Positions 34,766-43,703 of a DNA stretch of 64,000 nucleotides are shown here, one piece after another. Below the pieces are notes generated by a model, which was not told the DNA's origin, did no database searches, and worked only from the letters and a program-made list of their open reading frames with translations. The DNA is taken from assembly GCF_003053725.1 (NCBI RefSeq), contig NZ_QAYC01000016.1, forward strand, positions 25,694 to 89,693. Direction: 5' to 3'. How positions within the stretch are numbered: the first letter of the stretch is position 1; each line of letters starts with the position of its first letter. Origin of the DNA: Rhodovulum kholense. Its GTDB lineage: Bacteria; Pseudomonadota; Alphaproteobacteria; Rhodobacterales; Rhodobacteraceae. Both the position numbers and the translations under genes were made by a program.

Positions 34766-35731
34766 TTATTCGGCGGTCAGCGCCTGGAAAAGCTTCTTCT
34801 GGCCGGGGGTCGTCAGTTCGCTTTCGTAAAGCGGCAGCGACGCCTTGCGGAACGGTTCGACATCGGGCCGGGTGATGGTCACGCCCTCGGCCTTGAAGCT
34901 GTCGATCAGCGGCTGTTCCTGATCCTCGACATATTGCCGTTCCCACCGGGTGGCTTCCTGGCCCGCTTCCATCAGCGCGGTCTGGATGTTTTCCGGCAGC
35001 GCGTCATAGGCGGCCTTCTGCATCACCACCGGGGCGGTCATGTTCAGCCAGCCGACCAGCGCGAAATCGGGCGCGACCTCGTAGAACTTCATGCCGTCAT
35101 AGCCGGTCGAGGCGGCCTCGGCCCCGTCCACGACGCCCGATTGCAGCGCGCCGTACAGTTCCGAATAGGCCATCGGCGTCGGGTTGGCGCCATAGGCGCG
35201 CCAGGCCTCGACATGGACCGGGTTCTGCATGGTGCGGATCTTCAGCCCCTTGACGTCGTCGATGGTCTCGACCGGTTTCGAGGTCATCAGGTGGCGGATG
35301 CCCGACGAGAACACGCCAATCAGCTGGAAGCCAGACCCGTTGGCGCTGTCTTCCATCAGGTCCCAGTTTGCATCGACCTTCTCGCCCAGGGCCGAGATCG
35401 ACGGGAAGAGGAAGGGCATGTCGAAGACGCGGAAATCCTCGATATAGTTCGACAGAAGCGAGTTCGAGGTCATCGACATGTCGAGCGAGCCCAGCATCAC
35501 GCCCTCAATCAGCTGCGCCTCGTCGCCCAGCTGGCCGCCCGGGTAGATTTCGAGCGTGGCGGCGCCGTCGGTCTTTTCTTCCAGAAGCTCGCGCATCTTC
35601 TGCAGGCCCTTGTCCTGCACCTCGTCGGCGGCGTTGGTATGGGCCACCTTGAAGGTGTAGTTGGCCGCCAGGGCGGGCGCGGCCGTCAATGCGGCGAGAA
35701 CCGCGAGGGAGGACAGGACTCTGTTGGACAT
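34766..35731 (-). CDS. TRAP transporter substrate-binding protein (DctP)
   Basis: The 321-residue protein has a signal peptide (residues 1-22, ending PALAAN) and the DctP core GLKIRTMQNPVHVEAWRAYG with the carboxylate-binding Arg, then NPTPMAYSELYGALQSGVVD. It captures an organic-acid solute for DctQM encoded just upstream. It resembles the other DctP in this window, but gene order differs: here the permease genes come first. Confidence 0.93.
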   Translation of the reverse strand: MSNRVLSSLAVLAALTAAPALAANYTFKVAHTNAADEVQDKGLQKMRELLEEKTDGAATLEIYPGGQLGDEAQLIEGVMLGSLDMSMTSNSLLSNYIEDFRVFDMPFLFPSISALGEKVDANWDLMEDSANGSGFQLIGVFSSGIRHLMTSKPVETIDDVKGLKIRTMQNPVHVEAWRAYGANPTPMAYSELYGALQSGVVDGAEAASTGYDGMKFYEVAPDFALVGWLNMTAPVVMQKAAYDALPENIQTALMEAGQEATRWERQYVEDQEQPLIDSFKAEGVTITRPDVEPFRKASLPLYESELTTPGQKKLFQALTAE

Positions 35732-35772
35732 CCGGAGGGTTCCTTTTCTTGGTTAAAGAGCGAACGGCCCGG

Positions 35773-37053
35773 TCATTTCATGATGACCGACGGCAGCCAG
35801 AGAGAGACAGCCGGAACGAAGGTGACCAGCACCAGCGCCACCAGCATGCACAGGAACGGCAGCCAGATCCGGCGCGAGACCTGCTCGATCCGGCGCCCGG
35901 CCACCGAAGAGGCGACATAGAGGCAGATCCCGTAGGGCGGCGTGATCAGGCCAATGGACAGGTTCAGCGCGGTGATGATGCCGAATTGCACCGGGTCGAT
36001 GCCATAGCTTCGGGCGATGGGCAGCAGCACCGGCAGCAGGATCAGCACCGCCGAGATGCTTTCCATGAACATGCCGACGACCAGCAGCAGCAGGTTGACG
36101 ATCAGCAGGAAGGCGATCGGGTTCTCGGTGATCCCGGTCAGCCAGGCGCTCAGCATCGCCGGAAAGCCCTGGGTGGCGATGATCCAGGTGAAGACCGAGG
36201 CGGTCGAGATGATGATCAGGACCGTCGCCGACAGGCTGATCGCCTTCAGCAGGATCCGCGGCAGGTCGCGCGGTTTGAGTTCCCTGTAGATGAACATGGT
36301 CACGACCAGCGTGGTGAACAGCGCCACGCAGGCGGCCTCGGTCGCGGTGAAGACGCCGCCGACGATGCCGCCGATGATGACCACCGGCACCAGGAGGCCC
36401 GGCGCCGCGTCGAGGAAGGTGCGGCCGAGGCGCTGAAACGTGAAGGCCTCGCCGTCGCGATAGGCCGGACCGCCCCCGCGGGCGAACAGCCAGGCGCCCA
36501 GCATCAACCCGGCCATGACGATCAGCCCCGGGACGATGCCGCCCAGGAACATCGCGCCGATGGACTGGTTGGCGGTCACGGCGATCACGATCATCACGAT
36601 CGAGGGCGGGATGATCGAGGCCAGCGAACCCGAGGCGGCGATGATCGCCGCCGCCAGGTCGATGTCGTAGCGGCGCTTTTTCATCTCGGGCACCATTACC
36701 GCGCTGATCGCGGCGGTATCGGCCGAGCCCGAGCCCGAGATCGCCGCGAGCCCGGTGCCGGTGACGACCGAGACCATGTAAAGACTGCCGGTGATCCAGC
36801 CCACCAGCGCGCCCGCGAGCGCGACGAAGCGCCGGGCGATGCCGCCGGCCTCCATCAGTAGCCCCGAGGCCACGAAGAACGGAATGGCCATCAGCGTGAA
36901 CGAACTGATCCCGCCATAGACGCGCTGGGCGACGATCGAGATCGGGGCGGTCGTGGTCAGCTCGATCGCGACCAGAGCCGCGATCCCGAGCGCCAGCACG
37001 ATCGGGATGCCCGAAACCAACAGCAGCAGAAATCCTCCGACGGCCCAGATCAT
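35773..37053 (-). CDS. TRAP transporter large permease (DctM)
   Basis: The 426-residue membrane protein has about eleven segments and the motifs GLAAISGSGSADTAAISAVM, RYDIDLAAAIIAASGSLAS, GGVFTATEAACVALFTTL and TPPYGICLYVASS. It is the translocating subunit of the second TRAP system. It overlaps the DctQ stop by four bases and precedes dctP by 41 bases. Confidence 0.95.
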   Translation of the reverse strand: MIWAVGGFLLLLVSGIPIVLALGIAALVAIELTTTAPISIVAQRVYGGISSFTLMAIPFFVASGLLMEAGGIARRFVALAGALVGWITGSLYMVSVVTGTGLAAISGSGSADTAAISAVMVPEMKKRRYDIDLAAAIIAASGSLASIIPPSIVMIVIAVTANQSIGAMFLGGIVPGLIVMAGLMLGAWLFARGGGPAYRDGEAFTFQRLGRTFLDAAPGLLVPVVIIGGIVGGVFTATEAACVALFTTLVVTMFIYRELKPRDLPRILLKAISLSATVLIIISTASVFTWIIATQGFPAMLSAWLTGITENPIAFLLIVNLLLLVVGMFMESISAVLILLPVLLPIARSYGIDPVQFGIITALNLSIGLITPPYGICLYVASSVAGRRIEQVSRRIWLPFLCMLVALVLVTFVPAVSLWLPSVIMK

Positions 37054-37607
37054 ATGCCGGTCTCCTCGGCGTTCCGGGCGCCGGGTCGCAGGATGCGCGG
37101 AATGCTGGACAGGGCGAATTCGAGAAGGAAATAGCCAAATCCCACGGGCAGCGCCGAATAGGGAATGGCCAGCGGGATCCGCAGGGCCGGAGACTTGACC
37201 ATCATCCCGATCGCGACCATCGACAGCGATCCGACGACCACGACGCCGAGAAACCAGGCCCCAAGCGCGAAGGCGGCAATGTTGAAGACCCGCTGGACCG
37301 CCAGAGGTGCCTTCAGGATCAGGACATCGACGCCGACATGCTGGTTGTGGCGCATCGCGATGCCCGCTCCCAGCAGCGCCAGCCAGATCTGCGCGAAGGT
37401 CGCAGTCTCTTCGCTCCAGGCGATGGAATAATTGAAGACATAGCGCCCGACGATCTGGATCAGGACGGCCAGCGCCATGTAGGCCAGAAGCAGGATGGCG
37501 GCCCCGTCCACCGCTCTGCGGAGCGTCCAGAGCATCAGAGACAGGCCTTTCCAGACCGCGCTCGAAGCAACTCGCGACACGTCATGCTCTGCCGAGCGGT
37601 CTGACAC
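37050..37607 (-). CDS. TRAP transporter small permease (DctQ)
   Basis: The 185-residue protein has four membrane segments and the DctQ motif IVGRYVFNYSIAWSEETATF with LALLGAGIAMRHNQHVGVDV. It starts at GTG with AGGAGG seven bases upstream, the strongest ribosome binding site in the area, giving a 25-residue cytoplasmic N-terminus. It is the first gene of the DctQ-DctM-DctP-hydantoinase operon and is divergent from the HpcH aldolase gene. Confidence 0.92.
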   Translation of the reverse strand: MSDRSAEHDVSRVASSAVWKGLSLMLWTLRRAVDGAAILLLAYMALAVLIQIVGRYVFNYSIAWSEETATFAQIWLALLGAGIAMRHNQHVGVDVLILKAPLAVQRVFNIAAFALGAWFLGVVVVGSLSMVAIGMMVKSPALRIPLAIPYSALPVGFGYFLLEFALSSIPRILRPGARNAEETGI

Positions 37608-37742
37608 CGGTGCACCTCCTATCCATCGATCCGGGCGGACGATCCCGCCGCGCGTCGGTCCTGTTGCGAGAGGTTATCCGCAAAGACGGGGGGCGAAAGG
37701 AAGAGAGCTATTAAGAAAGTGGATGGAAGTATTTAATCTGGG

Positions 37743-37769
37743 GTTTTCGCGAATACTCCTCTTGAAAAC
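37743..37769. promoter_or_regulatory. candidate operator, GTTTTC-N15-GAAAAC
   Basis: A perfect 6-bp inverted repeat with 15-base spacing lies in the 236-base divergent gap between the TRAP/hydantoinase operon and the HpcH aldolase gene. The surrounding stretch (37700-37800) is AT-rich relative to the window and likely holds both promoters. The regulator is not known; a LysR gene follows the aldolase. Confidence 0.35.
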
Positions 37770-37843
37770 AGGGTAACCTGCGAGGACGAAAAACAGAAGT
37801 CGAACAGGATGCAAGCAGCGTTGTGCTGTGGAGGGTATTTTTC

Positions 37844-38605
37844 GTGCAAAGTGAAAACGGCATCGGTCCGGAAATCGGGCTGGCTTTCTGCCTTCTGGGG
37901 CGCGCCGAGGCGATCCTTCTCGCCAGGGGGGCGAGATTCGATTTTGCGGTCATGGATATGGAGCATGGGCCCATCGGTCTGGCCGATCTGGGGCAGGCGG
38001 CGGCGGCCGGGCTGGCGGCCGGGTTTCCGGTCTATGCGCGGGTTACCGGGCCGGACTCGCCGGATCTTGCGCGGACGCTCGATTGCGGGGCGGCCGGGGT
38101 GATCGTGCCCCATGTCGACAGCGCCGATCAGGCCCGCGCGGTGGTCCGCGCCTGTCGCTTTGCGCCGGTCGGGCGGCGGGCGCTGCCGGGTCCGCTGCCG
38201 GTCGCCGCTTACGTGCCGCTGCCGGCGGCGGATCTGGTGGCGCGGGCGGGCCAGGGGCAGGTGATCGCGATGATCGAAAGCGCCGAGGCGCTGGCGGCGG
38301 TCGAGGAGATCGCTGCGGTGCCGGGGCTCGACGCGCTGTTCATCGGCACCAACGATCTGGCCGACGGGATCGGGCTGCGCGGGCAGATCGGACATCCCGA
38401 CATGTTGGCCGCATTTCAGCGCATCGCGGCTGCGGCAAAAGCCCATGGGCTGGGCTTCGGCGTCATGGGCCTGCCGCCCGGGCTGGTGCAAAGCCACGCG
38501 CTGGCGCTGGGCGCGCGGATGTTGGTCGCGACGAACGAAACCAATCTGATCGTCGAGGGCGGGGCGTCGGTTCTGGCCGGGTTGCGTCGCCGCGCGGCGT
38601 CATGA
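37844..38605 (+). CDS. HpcH/HpaI-family aldolase
   Basis: The 253-residue TIM-barrel protein belongs to the metal-dependent class II pyruvate aldolases. Typical parts are FDFAVMDMEHGPIGLADLGQ, LDCGAAGVIVPHVDSADQA, the Glu metal ligand in MIESAEALAAVEEI and the Asp in IGTNDLADGIGLRG. It would split a 4-hydroxy-2-oxo acid to pyruvate plus an aldehyde. The start chosen is the GTG preceded by TGGAGGG at eight bases; a GTG seven codons earlier lacks such a site. It ends by overlapping the convergent LysR gene by six bases. Confidence 0.88.
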   Translation: MQSENGIGPEIGLAFCLLGRAEAILLARGARFDFAVMDMEHGPIGLADLGQAAAAGLAAGFPVYARVTGPDSPDLARTLDCGAAGVIVPHVDSADQARAVVRACRFAPVGRRALPGPLPVAAYVPLPAADLVARAGQGQVIAMIESAEALAAVEEIAAVPGLDALFIGTNDLADGIGLRGQIGHPDMLAAFQRIAAAAKAHGLGFGVMGLPPGLVQSHALALGARMLVATNETNLIVEGGASVLAGLRRRAAS

Positions 38606-39526
38606 GGCGTCGCGTTCGGCCTCGGCCCGGACTTCTGCGATCTGGGCCTGGACCCGCTCGGCGAAGGCGGTGATCAGGCGCCGGGTCTGGCGCGAGGTGG
38701 TCTTGGTGCGCGAGGTCGCCGCCGAAAGCTCGAAGCTGAGCGCGGGCGCGTAGGCGCGCACCACCAGCCCCGGCCGCAGCACCGTATGGGCAGACAACTC
38801 GTCGATCAGGGTCACGCCGCAGCCTTCGCGCACGATCCGCGCGGCGGCGTTCATGAACCGGGTCTCGACCGAGGGGCTGTAGACATGGCCGCTGGCGCGG
38901 AAGCTGTCGGCGATCATCAGCCCAATCCGGTTCGACACCTGCGGGCCAACCATCTGCCGCCCGATCAGGTCGCGCGGCGTCACCACCTCAAGACGGGCCA
39001 GCGGGTCGTCGGCGGGGCACAGGCAGACCGCGCGCAACTCGACCAGGGTTTCGTAGTCGAGTGCCTGGCGTTCATAGGCGGCGATGACGAAGGCGACATC
39101 GGCCAGCCCGTTCTCGACCACCTGCAGCACACTGTCGAGCGGCCGGGTTTCCAGCGAGATCTGCACCTTGGGGTACTGCCCGGCATAGTCGGCGATGACC
39201 CGGGGCAGCACCGCCTCGGACAGCTCGGCCGTCGAGGCGATGCGGATGCGCCCGATCCGCCCGCGCCGGAGATCGGCCGCGCGCTGGTTCACCGCGTCGC
39301 GCAGCAGGAAGAGCGGTTCCGCGTCTTCCAGCAGGATAAGCGCCTCTTCGGTCGGCACCAGCCGGTTCGAGACCCGCTCGAACAACGGGAAGCCCAGCAC
39401 CGTCTCGATATGGCGGATGGTGTTCGAGACCGAAGGCTGCGACATGCCCAGACGTTCGGCGGCGCCGACGGTGGTGCGGTACTGCACCACCGCGCGCAGG
39501 ATCTCGAGTTGTCGCAGGTTCAGCAT
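38600..39526 (-). CDS. LysR-family transcriptional regulator
   Basis: The 308-residue regulator has the LysR helix-turn-helix at residues 1-60 (MLNLRQLEILRAVVQYRTTV, then AERLGMSQPSVSNTIRHIET) and a substrate-binding-like domain containing GLADVAFVIAAYERQAL. It is the last gene on the minus strand of the CoA-transferase/DapA cluster, 29 bases after the small alpha/beta-barrel gene, and so may regulate that cluster. Confidence 0.92.
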   Translation of the reverse strand: MLNLRQLEILRAVVQYRTTVGAAERLGMSQPSVSNTIRHIETVLGFPLFERVSNRLVPTEEALILLEDAEPLFLLRDAVNQRAADLRRGRIGRIRIASTAELSEAVLPRVIADYAGQYPKVQISLETRPLDSVLQVVENGLADVAFVIAAYERQALDYETLVELRAVCLCPADDPLARLEVVTPRDLIGRQMVGPQVSNRIGLMIADSFRASGHVYSPSVETRFMNAAARIVREGCGVTLIDELSAHTVLRPGLVVRAYAPALSFELSAATSRTKTTSRQTRRLITAFAERVQAQIAEVRAEAERDAS

Positions 39527-39555
39527 GGGGCGAACGCTTCCTCTTGGGGACGCGT

Positions 39556-39846
39556 TCAGCTTTTCGTCAGGCGAACCCGCCGGAAATTGCGGATCTTGTC
39601 GGTGAACGGTCCAAAGCCCTTGATAGCCGCGAATTCCGGCGTTTCATAGGCTTCTGGGCCGGTGATCGTGTAGATCGCCACATGGGCTGGCCCGCCCTCC
39701 AGACATTTCTCGCGCCGGGCGTCCAGCCAGCCGGGGCAGGCCAGGATGTCGGGCAGGTGGGTGTTGTTGTACCAGTCGTCGAAGGCGGCCTCGTCCTCGG
39801 GGTCGATATCGACAAAGACCATGTGGGTCTGATGGGGCTCAGGCAT
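39556..39846 (-). CDS. small dimeric alpha/beta-barrel (EthD/DUF4286-like) protein
   Basis: The 96-residue protein contains HMVFVDIDPEDEAAFDDWYN, NTHLPDILACPGW and the DARREKCLEGGPAHVAIYTI segment, a pattern of ferredoxin-fold monooxygenase-like proteins that cap or assist catabolic enzymes. No activity can be assigned. Its start codon lies inside the end of the upstream DapA-like gene (8-base overlap), so it is translationally coupled to it. Confidence 0.65.
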   Translation of the reverse strand: MPEPHQTHMVFVDIDPEDEAAFDDWYNNTHLPDILACPGWLDARREKCLEGGPAHVAIYTITGPEAYETPEFAAIKGFGPFTDKIRNFRRVRLTKS

Positions 39847-40765
39847 CCAGATTTTCCAGACAGGGGGCAAGTGCTGCGGCCAGGCGATCGGTTTCGGCCG
39901 GGTCGATGGGTGGCGTCGGCGCGCGGCAGGCCGGGCTGTCGATCCGGCCGAGCCGTGCAAGGCAGGCTTTCAGCCGGGCGGCGGCCAGATGGCCCGGGCG
40001 CGCATAGACGAGTCTGGCCAGCGCGAACAGCTTGCGGTGGATCGCCAGCGCGGCGTCGGTCTCGCCCGCGCGGACATGGGTGCCGAGCGCCACGATCAGC
40101 TCCGGCACCACGGCGGCAAGGCTGACAGCGGACCCGTCGCTGCCCAGCTGGAAGCAGGCAAAGAGATGTTCGTCGCCCGAGGCCATCACCGCCACATCGG
40201 GCCGAAGCGCGCGGGTCTGGCGCAGCGTGTCCTCATAGGCGCGGGTTTCCCACGAGCCTTCCTTGATGCCGACGACCGCCTCAATGTCCAGCAGGGTGGC
40301 CAGCGTGTCGGGCGCGTAATGCAACCCGCCCGAGCCGACCGAGCCCTGAAACAGGTAGACCGGCCCTTCGGCCGCTTCGGCGATGCCCTTGTGATGGGTG
40401 ACGATGGCGCGCGGATCGGCGCCAAGCGCCCAGGAGAAGGGGGCGAAGACCATGATCGCATCCGCCCCGGCGGCGCGCGCGGCGCGGGCATCGGCGGCGG
40501 CCTGGGCGGTCGATTCGGCGCTGACCGCCGCCAGCACCCGCCTGGCGGGCGCGACGGCCTTGGCATGGCGCACCACGGTCGCGGCCTCGTCGCGGGTCAG
40601 GAAGATGCCCTCGCCCGCATGCCCGTTCAGCAACAGCCCATCAAGCCCCTCGGTCGCCAGAACGGCCGCGAAATGGCGGTCAAGGCTGTCGAGATCCAGC
40701 GTGCCATCCTCGCGCATCGGGCAGATGGTGGCGGCGTAAAGCCCGCCATGGGGATGCGCGGCCAT
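39839..40765 (-). CDS. DapA-family aldolase/lyase, first of two tandem paralogues
   Basis: The 308-residue protein is a dihydrodipicolinate-synthase-type barrel with LNGHAGEGIFLTRDEAA in place of the usual GTTGE loop, the Schiff-base Lys in AVVGIKEGSWETRAY, and VYLFQGSVGSGG where the catalytic Tyr loop lies. It overlaps the next DapA-like gene upstream by one base. Sharing the NGHAGE loop, the two are paralogues of one unusual subgroup. The location in a CoA-ester degradation cluster argues for a catabolic role. Confidence 0.85.
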   Translation of the reverse strand: MAAHPHGGLYAATICPMREDGTLDLDSLDRHFAAVLATEGLDGLLLNGHAGEGIFLTRDEAATVVRHAKAVAPARRVLAAVSAESTAQAAADARAARAAGADAIMVFAPFSWALGADPRAIVTHHKGIAEAAEGPVYLFQGSVGSGGLHYAPDTLATLLDIEAVVGIKEGSWETRAYEDTLRQTRALRPDVAVMASGDEHLFACFQLGSDGSAVSLAAVVPELIVALGTHVRAGETDAALAIHRKLFALARLVYARPGHLAAARLKACLARLGRIDSPACRAPTPPIDPAETDRLAAALAPCLENLDA

Positions 40766-41694
40766 CAGAGCAGCTCCGCCTGGATCAGCGCGCAGCGCAC
40801 GCCCTCGATGATGGCGTCGGATTGCGGCAAGAGCGGCAGGCGCGGGGTCGCGCATTTGATGACGCCCAGCATCTTCAGCCCGTCCTTCATGCGGGTGTGC
40901 ATGTCGACGACCGGCGCAGGCCCGTAGATCGCGCGCACCACGGGGTAAAGCCGGTCGTTCACCGCGCGCATCTTCGCCAGATCCTGCGCTTCGGAGGCCT
41001 GCCACAGCTCGGCCAGCAGGCCTGGCGTCAGCGAGGCGAGGCCGGACAGGATGCCGTCGCCGCCCAGCGCAAGTTGCGAGAAGAACCAGTGGAAGTTCGA
41101 GGGCAGGATCGCGACATCGGGCGCCGCGGCCTTCACCGCGCGGCGGTTCTCGTCATAGGCGAGCATCGTGGCGCTGCCTTCCTTGATCGCGACGATTTCG
41201 GGGATCTGGGCGATCTCGGCCAGCGCCTCGGTCGAATAGCCGAAGCCCGAGGCAATGGGGAACTGGAAGACCGACATCGGCATCGCCAGCTCGCGGGCGA
41301 GCTTTTCCATGAAGGCCACGGGGGCCCTGGTCGAGGCGTTTCCGCCGCCCAGAGCCTCGGGCGGGAAGATCACGGCGACGTCGGCGCCGGCCTCGCGGGC
41401 GGCTTCGGCCTGACGGACGGCCTCGGGGTAACCGGTAGGCACCACGCCCGCCAGCAACAGCCGGTCCTTGCCGATATGGTCGCGGGTGGTGCGGATCACC
41501 TCGTCGCGTTCGGCCTCGGTCAGCGCGGTCGCCTCGCCGGCATGGCCGTTGACGAAAACGCAATCGGTCGTCTCGGGCTTGGCGCAATGGTCGAGGACGG
41601 CCGCATAGCCCTCCCAGTCGATGGCACCCGTCTCGTCGAAGGGCAGAACGGTCGCGACCGTGATGCCGCGCAGATCCTTGCCGGTCAGGCTCAT
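40765..41694 (-). CDS. DapA-family aldolase/lyase, second tandem paralogue
   Basis: The 309-residue barrel protein has VNGHAGEATALTEAERDEVI, the Lys in EIVAIKEGSATMLAYDENRR, and MSVFQFPIASGFGY, where Phe replaces the Tyr of the classical catalytic triad. It ends TGATG on the neighbouring paralogue and starts ATGA on the MaoC gene, so the genes are strictly coupled. Which substrates the two act on, or whether they form one hetero-oligomer, cannot be told from the sequence. Confidence 0.85.
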   Translation of the reverse strand: MSLTGKDLRGITVATVLPFDETGAIDWEGYAAVLDHCAKPETTDCVFVNGHAGEATALTEAERDEVIRTTRDHIGKDRLLLAGVVPTGYPEAVRQAEAAREAGADVAVIFPPEALGGGNASTRAPVAFMEKLARELAMPMSVFQFPIASGFGYSTEALAEIAQIPEIVAIKEGSATMLAYDENRRAVKAAAPDVAILPSNFHWFFSQLALGGDGILSGLASLTPGLLAELWQASEAQDLAKMRAVNDRLYPVVRAIYGPAPVVDMHTRMKDGLKMLGVIKCATPRLPLLPQSDAIIEGVRCALIQAELL

Positions 41695-42125
41695 GTCGTC
41701 ACTTTCTTTCGGGGGAATTTCAGGGTCGCGTCGGCCTTGAGGACCTCGGCGCCCTCTTCGTTGCGGGCCGAGGCCTGCCAATCGACGGTGCGGTTTTCCT
41801 CGTCCTTGCCGCTGATCCAAATCTCGAAGGTCAGCGTGTCGCCGTAGCGGACCGCGCCGGTGAACCAGAAGCTGTCGCGGATCGACACGCCCAGCGTACC
41901 CACAAGCTCGGCGGTCAGCACCGAAGTGCAGATGCCCGCGACCAGGATGCCCGGCGCGAGGCGCTCGCCGAAGCGGGTGCCCGAGGCATAGTCCTCGTCG
42001 ACATGGACCGGGCCGAAATCGCCGGTGGCGGCAATGTACATGGCGCCGTCGGCCTCGGTCACGGTCTTGGTGACGCTGATGCGGTCGCCCACGCACAGCT
42101 CGTCCATCTGACGGATGTCGTACAT
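41691..42125 (-). CDS. MaoC-like hotdog dehydratase
   Basis: The 144-residue protein has the MaoC-type element ATGDFGPVHVDEDYA and RLAPGILVAGICTSVL, with His and Asp arranged as in hydratase-2 enzymes. It probably hydrates or dehydrates a CoA thioester. It lies between a second hotdog gene (6-base gap) and a DapA-like gene (4-base overlap). Confidence 0.8.
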   Translation of the reverse strand: MYDIRQMDELCVGDRISVTKTVTEADGAMYIAATGDFGPVHVDEDYASGTRFGERLAPGILVAGICTSVLTAELVGTLGVSIRDSFWFTGAVRYGDTLTFEIWISGKDEENRTVDWQASARNEEGAEVLKADATLKFPRKKVTT

Positions 42126-42131
42126 GAGGGC

Positions 42132-42521
42132 TCAGCCCTCCCTGAGGACGAGTGTCGCCTCGCCGGTCACTACGGTGTGGCCGTCGATCTCGCCCGCCAG
42201 ATGGCAGACCAGAGACTTGCCCTCGGGGCCGCCGCTGGTGGCTGTGGCGGCCAGCGTTTCGCCGACGGTCACGGTGCGGTGGAACGAGAAGGAAATCGTG
42301 CCGATCCGGTAGTCCGGCCCCGCAAGCCGCGACAGGGCGGTCGAGAACAGCGCGCCTGCCGCCAGTTCGAACACGGCCATGTCCGGCAGGCCCAGAGCCT
42401 GCGCCTTGACGCGGTCCACATGGGCCGGACCCAGATTGCCCGAGATGCCGGTGAAGAAGCCCTGTTCGGCCACGGTCATGGTCTTGCGGAAGGTGACCGA
42501 CTGGCCCCGTTCGATACTCAT
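42132..42521 (-). CDS. MaoC-like hotdog protein, second copy
   Basis: The 129-residue protein has GISGNLGPAHVDRVKAQAL and FELAAGALFSTALSRLAGPD, the hotdog layout of MaoC proteins. It is weakly similar to its neighbour, and the two may form a heterodimer as known for some MaoC pairs (inference). It follows the acyl-CoA dehydrogenase gene by 16 bases. Confidence 0.75.
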   Translation of the reverse strand: MSIERGQSVTFRKTMTVAEQGFFTGISGNLGPAHVDRVKAQALGLPDMAVFELAAGALFSTALSRLAGPDYRIGTISFSFHRTVTVGETLAATATSGGPEGKSLVCHLAGEIDGHTVVTGEATLVLREG

Positions 42522-42537
42522 GAAAAACTCCGTTCCG

Positions 42538-43698
42538 TCAAAGCGTCAGGCCGCGCTTGATCACCGAACGGGCGATCAGCATGCGGTGGACCTCCGAGGT
42601 GCCGTCATAGATCCGGGTTACCCGCGCGTCGCGATAGATGCGTTCCAGCGGCAGCTCCTTGGTGAAGCCATAGCCGCCGAAGACCTGAATGCCCCGGTCG
42701 GCGACCCGGCCCAGCATTTCCGAGGCCTGCACCTTGACCATCGAGACCTTGTCGCGCGGGTCCATCCCCTGGTCGATTTCCCAGGCGGTGTTCAGCACCA
42801 TCATCCGGGTCGCGAAGATCTCTATCGCGCTGTCGGCGATCATCTGCTGGACCATCTGGAACTCGCCGATGGGCTGGCCGAACTGCTTCCGGGTGGCGGC
42901 ATGCTCGCGCATCATCTCGAGAACGCGCGAGGCCATGCCGACCGCCCGCGCGCCGATATGGCCAAGGCGAATGCCGCCGACATTGGCCATCATGACCTTG
43001 AAGCCCTCGCCCACCTCGCCGAGGATCTGGTCCTTCGGGATGCGCACGTCGTCGAAGGTCATCTCGGCATGGCCATAGCCGCGATGGCCCATCATCGGCT
43101 GGTTCCGCGTGACCCTGAAGCCGGGCATGTCCTTGTCGACGATCAGCAGCGTGATGCCGCCGCGCGCGCGTTTCTCGGGATCGGTCACCGCCATGACGAT
43201 GATGTAATCGGCGATGTCCCCGTCCGAGATGAAATGCTTGGTGCCGTTCAGCACCCAGTGATCGCCGTCCAGCACCGCCCTGGTCTTGATCGCGGCCGCG
43301 TCCGATCCGGCACCCGGTTCGGTGATCGCCATGGCGCAGATCTTGTCGCCCCTGACGGTCGGGAAAAGGTACTTGTCGCGCAGATCGCCCTTGAACTGTT
43401 CGAGCATCGGATAGACCTGCCCGAAGATCCGCCGGATCAGCGCATCCGAGGTCTGGCCCAGCTGCTCCTCGACCAGACACATGTCGAGAACCCCGAGCCC
43501 GCCGCCGCCGACCTCCTCGGACATGTTCAGCGCATAAAAGCCCAGCGCCTGTGCCTCGGCCCGGACCGCCGCCAGCTTTTCAGGCGGGATCTGGGCATTG
43601 GCCTCGGTTTCCTGCTCCAGCGGCTGAACCTTTTCGCGCACGAAGCGGGCGACAGCCTCGGTCACCATCTTCATCTCGTCGGAAATCTTGAAATCCAT
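42538..43698 (-). CDS. acyl-CoA dehydrogenase
   Basis: The 386-residue flavoprotein has MAITEPGAGSDAAAIKTRAV, the ATRKQFGQPIGEFQMVQQM helix, FGGYGFTKELPLERIYRDAR and TRIYDGTSEVHRMLIAR. The residue at the YEGT catalytic-base position is Asp (YDGT) instead of Glu; this variant is common in some ACAD subfamilies. It lies five bases after the CoA-transferase gene, giving CoA transfer followed by desaturation and, through the MaoC genes, hydration. Confidence 0.93.
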   Translation of the reverse strand: MDFKISDEMKMVTEAVARFVREKVQPLEQETEANAQIPPEKLAAVRAEAQALGFYALNMSEEVGGGGLGVLDMCLVEEQLGQTSDALIRRIFGQVYPMLEQFKGDLRDKYLFPTVRGDKICAMAITEPGAGSDAAAIKTRAVLDGDHWVLNGTKHFISDGDIADYIIVMAVTDPEKRARGGITLLIVDKDMPGFRVTRNQPMMGHRGYGHAEMTFDDVRIPKDQILGEVGEGFKVMMANVGGIRLGHIGARAVGMASRVLEMMREHAATRKQFGQPIGEFQMVQQMIADSAIEIFATRMMVLNTAWEIDQGMDPRDKVSMVKVQASEMLGRVADRGIQVFGGYGFTKELPLERIYRDARVTRIYDGTSEVHRMLIARSVIKRGLTL

Positions 43699-43703
43699 CT
43701 GTA

